Shown piece after piece: positions 5,970 to 10,586 of a DNA stretch of 10,586 nt. This DNA comes from an uncultured Rhodocyclaceae bacterium (lineage in GTDB: Bacteria > Pseudomonadota > Gammaproteobacteria > Burkholderiales > Rhodocyclaceae). Below the pieces are notes generated by a model. The model was not told the DNA's origin. It was given only the letters and a program-made list of their open reading frames with translations, and did no database searches. Position 1 is the first letter of the stretch, and every line of letters starts with the position of its first letter. The translations under genes were made by a program, and so were the position numbers. The DNA lies in the NCBI GenBank assembly GCA_900549295.1, contig URNG01000108.1, positions 1 through 10,586 of the forward strand, in the 5' to 3' direction.

Positions 5970-6006
5970 AAAAATCCCCACGCAAGTTTGGCGTGGGGAT
6001 TTTTTT
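5970..6006 (+). terminator. Strong intrinsic terminator after the small gene
   Basis: AAAAATCCCCACGC (5970-5983) pairs perfectly over 14 bp with GCGTGGGGATTTTT (5991-6004) across a 7-nt loop, and the T-run reaches 6006. The core is nine GC-rich pairs. Since A-runs precede the stem it could also work on the minus strand, but no gene there needs it. It lies 92 bases after the small gene's stop; the segment between (5879-5969) is GC-rich and shows nothing else clear. Confidence 0.9.
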
Positions 6007-6037
6007 CGCGCTGCGATTCGGCTTCCGGTTTTTGCTT

Positions 6038-6066
6038 TCGAGCCGTCGCCCGGGGTTTTGTAAAAT
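6038..6066 (+). promoter_or_regulatory. Weak promoter candidate for the STAS-domain gene
   Basis: TAAAAT (6061-6066) is a fair -10 box; at 17 bases upstream the -35 is only TCGAGC (6038-6043), a poor match. Transcription would start near 6073. Because a strong terminator (5970-6006) lies just upstream, the STAS-hslVU genes need a promoter about here. Confidence 0.4.
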
Positions 6067-6082
6067 TGTGCAAATCTCCGGC

Positions 6083-6126
6083 GGAACGTTGCTAGAAGCG
6101 GCGGGGCATGCTAAAAACAGCGTTCC
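6083..6126 (+). promoter_or_regulatory. Hairpin filling the leader of the STAS-domain gene
   Basis: GGAACGTTG (6083-6091) pairs with CAGCGTTCC (6118-6126) over 9 bp with one G.U. The 26-nt interior can form a small AGC/GCT stem. It ends six bases before the GGAG Shine-Dalgarno (6133-6136) and would occupy most of the roughly 70-nt leader. It may modulate translation of the STAS gene; no U-run follows, so it is not a terminator. Confidence 0.45.
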
Positions 6127-6141
6127 CCACGCGGAGTCGTC

Positions 6142-7380
6142 ATGGTTTTTTCCTTCTTCAAAAAAGCGCCTCAAAAAATGCCGGAGCCGACGGCGGCGCG
6201 TCCGCGCATGCCCTTGCCAGAGATGAAGCTCAGGCCGGAAGAACCGAAATCCCAGGTGTCATTGGATGAGCCTTTGCCCGACCTGGATTTCGTCACCGAC
6301 AAAGCGAAAGCTCCCCCCGCCGCCAAAGCGTCGCTGGCCTTGAGCGCCATCGACGAATTCGAGGCCGAGTTTACTGAATCCAGCGTCATGGCAATCGATG
6401 TCGAGCACGAAGTGCCGCCTTTGCAGGCCGACGTCGAGCAGGTGGTGGTGCTGTTCGCCAACGATCAGGATGCCGCCGCGCGCAGCGTGCTGGAAAGTTT
6501 GTTATCGGCTTATTCCGACAGCGACGGCGTGCGCCTGTGGCGTTTGCTGTTCGATTTGTTGCAGGTGCAGGGCGATCAGGCGGCGTTCGAGCGCCGCAGC
6601 GTCGAGTTTGCACAGAAGTTTGAAATGTCCCCCCCCGCCTGGCGGGTTTACGACATGCCGGCCAAAGCGGCGGCGACCGGCGGTGCCAAGGTTTTCGTCC
6701 TGCAAGGCGTGCTCACCGACGAGCATCGCGGCACCTTGCAGCAACTGGGCACGCTGCTCGGCGAGGGCGGCGAATTGCGGATCGATTGCAGCAGGCTGGC
6801 CGGTTGCGACGACCAGATCGCCGGCATGCTGGCCGATCTGCTGACGGCTGCGCGGCGGCTGGGCAAGATCAGCCATCTGATCGGTGCCGAGGGTTTCATC
6901 AAACGCCTGGATGAGCGTTTGCAAGCCGGCACGGCAGAGCATGAAGCGGCTTGGCGCTTGCTGCTGGAATTGCTGCAACGCCAAGGCACGCAGGCGCATT
7001 TCGAGGAACGCGCGGTGGATTATGCGGTGACTTTCGAGCATTCTCCGCCTTCCTGGGAAACCCTGCCGGCAACCGCCAAACCTGCGGACAGCGCGCCGCC
7101 CGCGCCGGCCGATGAAGCCATCTACCTCGCCGGCCCGCTGCGCAATCAGCGTTTTGCCGAATTGCAGGAGATCATCGAGCGTCAGGCGCAGCCGATCATC
7201 GATTTTTCCGCCGTGCCGCGCCTGGATTTCTATTCCGCCGGCCAACTGGTCAACCGTCTGGGGCCGTTCAAGGCGGCGGGCAAGGAAATCGTCATTCGCA
7301 GCCCGAACCACCTCATCGCCGAACTGATGGCGGTGGTCGGTCTCAACAAGCAGGCGCGCATCATCGTTCCCAAATCCTGA
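6142..7380 (+). CDS. Protein with tandem helical-plus-STAS-like modules
   Basis: A 412-residue soluble protein with no name that I can give. Residues 1-90 are a Pro/Lys/Glu-rich, probably disordered N-terminus. The rest is an internal duplication. A helical block at 133-167 (W-R-L-L-F-D-L-L-Q ... SPPAW) recurs at 271-305 (W-R-L-L-L-E-L-L-Q ... SPPSW), 138 residues apart, sharing the FE-R-V-A-F-E-S-P-P-W pattern. Each copy is followed by a STAS-like domain: 182-260 (KVFVLQGVL ... ELRIDCSRL ... ISHLIG) and 326-412 (AIYLAGPLR ... PIIDFSAVPRLDFYSAGQLV ... EIVIRSPN). The second copy keeps the STAS hallmark of an Asp-Phe-Ser strand-loop-helix; the first has D-C-S. STAS domains act in phosphorylation-switched partner binding (SpoIIAA) or lipid transport (MlaB); which applies here is unknown. 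The ATG at 6142 has GGAG 5 bases before it. It lies 70 bases ahead of hslV and is probably cotranscribed. Confidence 0.85.
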   Translation: MVFSFFKKAPQKMPEPTAARPRMPLPEMKLRPEEPKSQVSLDEPLPDLDFVTDKAKAPPAAKASLALSAIDEFEAEFTESSVMAIDVEHEVPPLQADVEQVVVLFANDQDAAARSVLESLLSAYSDSDGVRLWRLLFDLLQVQGDQAAFERRSVEFAQKFEMSPPAWRVYDMPAKAAATGGAKVFVLQGVLTDEHRGTLQQLGTLLGEGGELRIDCSRLAGCDDQIAGMLADLLTAARRLGKISHLIGAEGFIKRLDERLQAGTAEHEAAWRLLLELLQRQGTQAHFEERAVDYAVTFEHSPPSWETLPATAKPADSAPPAPADEAIYLAGPLRNQRFAELQEIIERQAQPIIDFSAVPRLDFYSAGQLVNRLGPFKAAGKEIVIRSPNHLIAELMAVVGLNKQARIIVPKS

Positions 7381-7450
7381 ACGAGCCGTAGCGTCAGTTC
7401 CGGCGCTGTGCCGCCCGTCTTTTTCACATCTCACTTTTCGCGCAAAAATC

Positions 7451-7987
7451 ATGGAGCAATATCACGGTACGACCATCCTGTCGGTGCGGCGTGGCCGTTC
7501 GGTCGCCATGGGCGGCGACGGTCAGGTGACGCTGGGCAACATCGTCATCAAAGGCACGGCAAAAAAAGTGCGCCGGCTGCACCAGGGCCGCATCCTGGCC
7601 GGTTTCGCCGGCGGCACGGCGGATGCCTTCACCCTGTTCGAGCGTTTCGAGGCCAAGCTGGAAAAGCATCAGGGCAATCTGGTGCGCTCGGCGGTCGAAC
7701 TGGCCAAGGACTGGCGCACCGACCGCGCGCTGCGCCGGCTGGAAGCCATGCTGTCGGTGGCGGATAGCGAATCCTCGCTGATCATCACCGGCAACGGCGA
7801 CGTGCTGGAACCGGAATACGGCATCGTCGCCATCGGCTCTGGCGGCGCTTACGCGCAGAGCGCGGCGCGCGCCTTGCTGGAAAACACGGAACTCGCGCCG
7901 CTGGAGATCGTCACAAAATCGCTGGAAATCGCCGGCGACCTGTGCATCTACACCAACCGCAATTTCACCCTGGAGACGCTGGAATGA
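7451..7987 (+). CDS. hslV: ATP-dependent protease, peptidase subunit HslV
   Basis: The proteolytic subunit of the HslUV (ClpQY) protease, a cytoplasmic double hexamer of N-terminal-threonine hydrolases that degrades misfolded and regulatory proteins unfolded by HslU. It has 178 residues with a short propeptide MEQYHG before the catalytic T7 (mature T1), as in other betaproteobacteria. Other active-site residues are D23 (mature 17, in GGDGQVT), K39 (mature 33, in GTAKKVRR) and S130 (mature 124, in GSGGAYA). The GFAGGTADAFTLFERFE block (51-67) is typical. The ATG at 7451 is set by the propeptide; no Shine-Dalgarno and no sigma-32 promoter is evident before it, so it may depend on transcription from the STAS gene. 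The stop overlaps the hslU start as ATGA. Confidence 0.97.
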   Translation: MEQYHGTTILSVRRGRSVAMGGDGQVTLGNIVIKGTAKKVRRLHQGRILAGFAGGTADAFTLFERFEAKLEKHQGNLVRSAVELAKDWRTDRALRRLEAMLSVADSESSLIITGNGDVLEPEYGIVAIGSGGAYAQSAARALLENTELAPLEIVTKSLEIAGDLCIYTNRNFTLETLE

Positions 7988-9327
7988 GTGGCGCGACGAT
8001 GACTCCGAAAGAAATCGTGTCCGAACTGGACAAGCACATCGTTGGTCAGGACAAGGCCAAGAAAGCGGTCGCCATCGCGCTCAGGAACCGCTGGCGGCGT
8101 GCCCAGGTGGCCGAGCCGCTGCGCCAGGAAATCACGCCGAAGAACATCCTGATGATCGGTCCGACCGGCGTCGGCAAGACGGAAATCGCCCGCCGTCTGG
8201 CGCGGCTGGCCAACGCGCCCTTCATCAAGGTGGAGGCGACCAAGTTCACCGAAGTCGGCTACGTCGGTCGCGATGTCGAAACCATCATCCGCGACCTGAT
8301 CGAAATGGCGGTGAAGAACCAGCGCGAGCGGGCCATGCAGGCCAACCGCCACCGCGCCGAGGACGCCGCCGAGGAGCGCGTGCTCGACGCCCTGCTGCCG
8401 CCAGCGCGCAGCCCCGGTTTCTACGCCGAGGACAGCGCCGCCAATGCTGATAACGCGACTCGCCAGAAATTCCGCAAGAAACTGCGCGAGGGCGATCTGG
8501 ACGACAAGGAAATCGATGTCGAAGTCGCCCTGCCCGGCATGCAGGCCGAGATTTTCGCGCCGCCGGGAATGGAAGAACTGACGCAGCAGATTCAGGGCAT
8601 GTTCCAGAATCTGGGCGGTGGCAAGAAGAAAACGCGCAAACTGAAGATCAAGGAAGCCTTCAAACTCCTGACCGACGAAGAAGCCGCCCGCTTGGTCAAC
8701 GATGAAGAAATCAAGCTGGCTGCGGTGCAGGCGGTGGAGCAGAACGGCATCGTCTTTCTCGACGAGATCGACAAGGTGGCGAGCCGCTCCGACGTGCAGG
8801 GAGCCGATGTGTCCCGGCAGGGCGTGCAGCGCGATCTGCTGCCGCTGGTCGAAGGCACCACGGTGTCTACCAAGTACGGCATGATCAAGACCGATCACAT
8901 CCTGTTCATCGCTTCCGGTGCCTTCCATCTGGCCAAGCCTTCCGATCTGATTCCCGAATTGCAGGGTCGTTTTCCCATTCGTGTCGAACTGGAATCGTTG
9001 TCGGTGGCTGATTTCGAGTCCATCCTGACTCAGACCGATGCCTGTCTGACCAAGCAATACCAAGCGTTGCTGGCGACCGAGGGCGTGCGTGTCGACTTTG
9101 CCGCCGACGGCATTCGTCGGCTGGCCGAGATCGCGTTCCAGGTGAACGAAAAAACCGAGAACATCGGTGCGCGCCGCCTGCACACGGTGCTGGAAAGGCT
9201 GCTGGAAGAAGTGTCCTTCACGGCAGGCTGCGGCGGGGTGACGGAACTGCAGGTCAGCGCCGCCTACGTGAACGAGAAACTCGGCGAAGTCGCCGCCGAT
9301 GAAGATCTGTCGCGGTACGTGCTGTGA
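7984..9327 (+). CDS. hslU: ATP-dependent protease, ATPase subunit HslU
   Basis: The AAA+ unfoldase that caps HslV, using ATP to unfold substrates and thread them through its pore. It has 447 residues (443 in E. coli). Visible in order: MTPKEIVSELDKHIVGQ at the N-terminus, Walker A GPTGVGKT (59-66), pore loop GYVG (92-95), the intermediate I-domain (about 110-235, lowest similarity), Walker B with GIVFLDEID (255-263), sensor region FIASGAFHLAKPSDLIPELQGR, sensor-2 NIGARRLHTVLE, and the C-terminal tail ADEDLSRYVL that inserts into HslV to activate it. The start is ATG at 7984, overlapping the hslV stop; a second in-frame ATG at 7999 (codon 6) is a possible alternative. All catalytic motifs are intact. 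Confidence 0.97.
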   Translation: MSGATMTPKEIVSELDKHIVGQDKAKKAVAIALRNRWRRAQVAEPLRQEITPKNILMIGPTGVGKTEIARRLARLANAPFIKVEATKFTEVGYVGRDVETIIRDLIEMAVKNQRERAMQANRHRAEDAAEERVLDALLPPARSPGFYAEDSAANADNATRQKFRKKLREGDLDDKEIDVEVALPGMQAEIFAPPGMEELTQQIQGMFQNLGGGKKKTRKLKIKEAFKLLTDEEAARLVNDEEIKLAAVQAVEQNGIVFLDEIDKVASRSDVQGADVSRQGVQRDLLPLVEGTTVSTKYGMIKTDHILFIASGAFHLAKPSDLIPELQGRFPIRVELESLSVADFESILTQTDACLTKQYQALLATEGVRVDFAADGIRRLAEIAFQVNEKTENIGARRLHTVLERLLEEVSFTAGCGGVTELQVSAAYVNEKLGEVAADEDLSRYVL

Positions 9328-9331
9328 GCTT

Positions 9332-9415
9332 GCAGCGCAGAGGCGCAAAGGGTACTGAGGTCGCAGAGAAACCGGATTTTCTCTGCCTTTCCCCTCGATC
9401 TCCGCGTCCCTGCGG
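9332..9415. repeat. Degenerate palindromic 'CGCAGAG' dispersed repeat
   Basis: The left arm carries GCGCAGAGGCGCAAAGG and TCGCAGAGAAA; the right arm read in reverse complement carries CGCAGGGACGCGGAGATCGA and GGCAGAGAAAA. The core is a 9-bp perfect stem GCAGAGAAA (9363-9371) / TTTCTCTGC (9378-9386) with a 6-nt loop. From memory this matches a short palindromic intergenic repeat built of CGCAGAG units seen in many proteobacterial genomes. It fills the space between hslU and the permease gene, ending about 9 bases before the latter's ATG. The core hairpin may also end the hslU transcript. Confidence 0.65.
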
Positions 9416-9424
9416 TAAATAAAA

Positions 9425-10312
9425 ATGCCTGACGACAGCCTGAGCTTCCGCCTGCTGGCGGTGCTGTTCCCGATTTTCGGCATCGTCGCCGCCGGCTACT
9501 TCTATGGCCGCAAGCACAAGCCGGAAATGGCGGTGGCGAACCGGCTGAACATGGACGTCTTCGTGCCGGCCCTGGTGTTCGCGGCAATGGCCGGCAAATC
9601 CTTCGATCTGGCCACCTACGGGCCGCTCGCCCTGGGAGGCTTCCTGCTGCTGGCGGCTTGCGGCCTGCTCGCCTGGCCGGTGGCGCGGCTGTGCGGCGTC
9701 CAGCCGAAAACCCTGGTGCCGCCGATGCTGTTCAACAACTCCGGCAACATCGGCCTGCCGCTCGCCTTGCTCGCCTGGGGCGAGGACGCCCTGCCGGCGG
9801 CAGTGATCCTGTTCATGGTGGAAAACACCCTGCACTTCACTTTCGGCGCGCGCTGGCTCGACCCGCAGGCCCGCCTGCTCCTGCTGTGGCGCATTCCCGT
9901 AGTGTTCGCCGCCATCGCCGGCCTGCTGGTGGCGGCCCTGAAAATCGCGCTGTGGACGCCGCTGCTCATCGGCATCAAGATGCTCGGCGACATTTCCGTG
10001 CCGCTCATGCTGTTCGCCCTGGGCGTGCGCATGACGGGCTTCACCCTGAACGACTGGCAACTCGCCGTCGGCAGCGCCCTGCTGCGCCCGCTCATCGGCA
10101 TGGCGCTCGCCTGGGGCATCATCCACCTGCTCGGCCTGGAAGGGCGCGATGCCGCCATGCTGCTCGTTTTCGGCGCGCTGCCGCCCGCCGTCCTCAACTT
10201 CCTGTTCGCCGAACGCTACCAGCAGGAACCGCAGCGCGTCGCTTCCATCGTGCTGATCGGCAATCTGGCGGCGCTGATTTTTCTGCCGCTGGCGCTGTCA
10301 TTGGTGCTGTGA
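9425..10312 (+). CDS. AEC-family permease (auxin efflux carrier-like)
   Basis: A 295-residue inner-membrane transporter of the AEC family, bacterial members of which carry small organic acids such as malate or malonate; the substrate here is unknown. About ten hydrophobic segments can be seen, roughly at 8-27, 43-57, 66-90, 97-118, 121-138, 150-173, 176-200, 212-235, 241-262 and 270-294. Family blocks are the N-terminal PIFGIVAAGYFYGR, the NNSGNIGLPLALL motif (104-116) in the fourth segment, SVPLMLFALGVRM (191-203), and the late ALPPAVLNFLFAERY (251-265). Length is close to the family norm of 300-320. The ATG at 9425 has no clear Shine-Dalgarno; the preceding bases are the end of the palindromic repeat and an A-rich stretch. 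No recognisable operon partner; the next gene is convergent. Confidence 0.85.
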   Translation: MPDDSLSFRLLAVLFPIFGIVAAGYFYGRKHKPEMAVANRLNMDVFVPALVFAAMAGKSFDLATYGPLALGGFLLLAACGLLAWPVARLCGVQPKTLVPPMLFNNSGNIGLPLALLAWGEDALPAAVILFMVENTLHFTFGARWLDPQARLLLLWRIPVVFAAIAGLLVAALKIALWTPLLIGIKMLGDISVPLMLFALGVRMTGFTLNDWQLAVGSALLRPLIGMALAWGIIHLLGLEGRDAAMLLVFGALPPAVLNFLFAERYQQEPQRVASIVLIGNLAALIFLPLALSLVL

Positions 10313-10350
10313 TTTTCCGGGATGCGCCCGCCCGGTTCGTGAAGCCCGCG

Positions 10351-10586
10351 CTATAGCGGCAACACCCCGTTCGCCTTCGCCAGCGCCACGATCAGCTCCC
10401 GCGCCAGCTTGCGCTGCGGCACCGGCAGTTTGAGAAACAGCTCGAAAATTTCCCTCTCCTCGTAACCGACGCCATCGTCCCACTGCTTGCGCCGCTGGCG
10501 GATGGTCTGCGGCACTTCGTCGCCGTAGCGCAGCGTCTGCGGCTCCCCCCCCCGCCCCTCCGCCCGGGCCACCAAGTTTAAGTAAA
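10351..10586 (-). CDS. Unrecognised protein, C-terminal part (runs off right edge)
   Basis: An open minus-strand frame enters from the right edge and ends at the TAG at 10353-10351. The reliable part is the last 60 or so residues: RYGDEVPQTIRQRRKQWDDG, then YEEREIFELFLKLPVPQRKL and ARELIVALAKANGVLPL. It is charged, probably helical and soluble, with no motif that I know. The frame stays open past the only internal start candidates (TTG 10575, GTG 10572), so I treat it as 5'-truncated. On the coding strand a run of nine G (10553-10545) interrupts a low-complexity ARAEGRGGE stretch; one base more or less would shift the frame upstream, so the N-terminal part is uncertain. It is convergent with the permease gene, 38 bases apart, with no clear terminator. 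Confidence 0.5.
   Translation of the reverse strand, partial: YLNLVARAEGRGGEPQTLRYGDEVPQTIRQRRKQWDDGVGYEEREIFELFLKLPVPQRKLARELIVALAKANGVLPL
10545..10553. repeat. C9 homopolymer tract
   Basis: Nine consecutive C (nine G on the coding strand of the minus-strand gene), followed by G and four more C. Such tracts slip during replication and are also prone to sequencing and assembly error. It lies 33 bases from the window edge. Confidence 0.9.

Noticed and set aside
4661..6073. 470-codon minus-strand open frame opposite xerC and the small gene
   Set aside because: Covers several real plus-strand features including a terminator; composition is that of a reverse-complement shadow.
7381..7450. Possible sigma-32 promoter (CCCGTCT as -10)
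   Set aside because: No CTTGAA-like -35 at 13-14 bases and the -10 matches only in part.
7948..9483. 511-codon minus-strand open frame opposite hslU
   Set aside because: Shadow of hslU codon bias; Leu/Gly/His-rich without motifs, and it also runs through the palindromic repeat.
10313..10350. CCGGG/CCCGG hairpin (10317-10321/10331-10335) as terminator between convergent genes
   Set aside because: Only 5 bp, no T-run on either strand; not enough to call.

Overview
The window looks like a conserved chromosomal stretch of a GC-rich betaproteobacterium (Nitrosomonadales/Rhodocyclales-like). The pointers are an S-adenosylhomocysteine (SAH) riboswitch in front of ahcY, metK divergent from a lipid A acyltransferase gene, the DUF484-xerC pair, and a STAS-domain gene directly ahead of hslVU. 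I see no rRNA, tRNA, CRISPR array, transposase, phage gene or defence cassette, and base and codon use look even across the window.

Left part (1-2934, minus strand): the 5' end of ahcY behind an SAH riboswitch leader; a complete c-di-GMP phosphodiesterase of the DUF3391/HD-GYP type; then metK. AhcY and MetK are both enzymes of the SAM cycle (MetK makes SAM, AhcY removes SAH), so this is a methylation-cycle neighbourhood interrupted by a signalling gene. The 2935-3115 gap holds two face-to-face promoters whose -10 boxes overlap, for metK (minus) and lpxL (plus). It also holds a metK leader of about 130 nt whose ribosome-binding site lies in a hairpin.

Middle part (3116-5878, plus strand): lpxL-type acyltransferase; DUF484 and xerC, translationally coupled and with their own promoter; then a 50-residue, very basic, unrecognised protein with a near-consensus promoter, a good Shine-Dalgarno and a 14-bp-stem terminator, i.e. 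a complete one-gene transcription unit. The dapF gene that I would expect between lpxL and DUF484 is absent.

Right part (6142-10586): a 412-residue protein made of two copies of a helical module plus STAS-like domain; hslV-hslU (ATP-dependent protease, overlapping by ATGA); a degenerate palindromic dispersed repeat of the 'CGCAGAG' kind; an AEC-family permease; and the 3' part of an unrecognised minus-strand gene running off the edge and containing a run of nine G on its coding strand.

No whole new system stands out. The observations most worth following up are the metK leader RNA, the 50-residue basic protein, the duplicated helix-STAS protein next to hslVU, and the structured leaders at ahcY and the STAS gene. 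No gap without a gene exceeds 300 bases; the largest (5879-6141) holds a terminator, a weak promoter and a leader hairpin.
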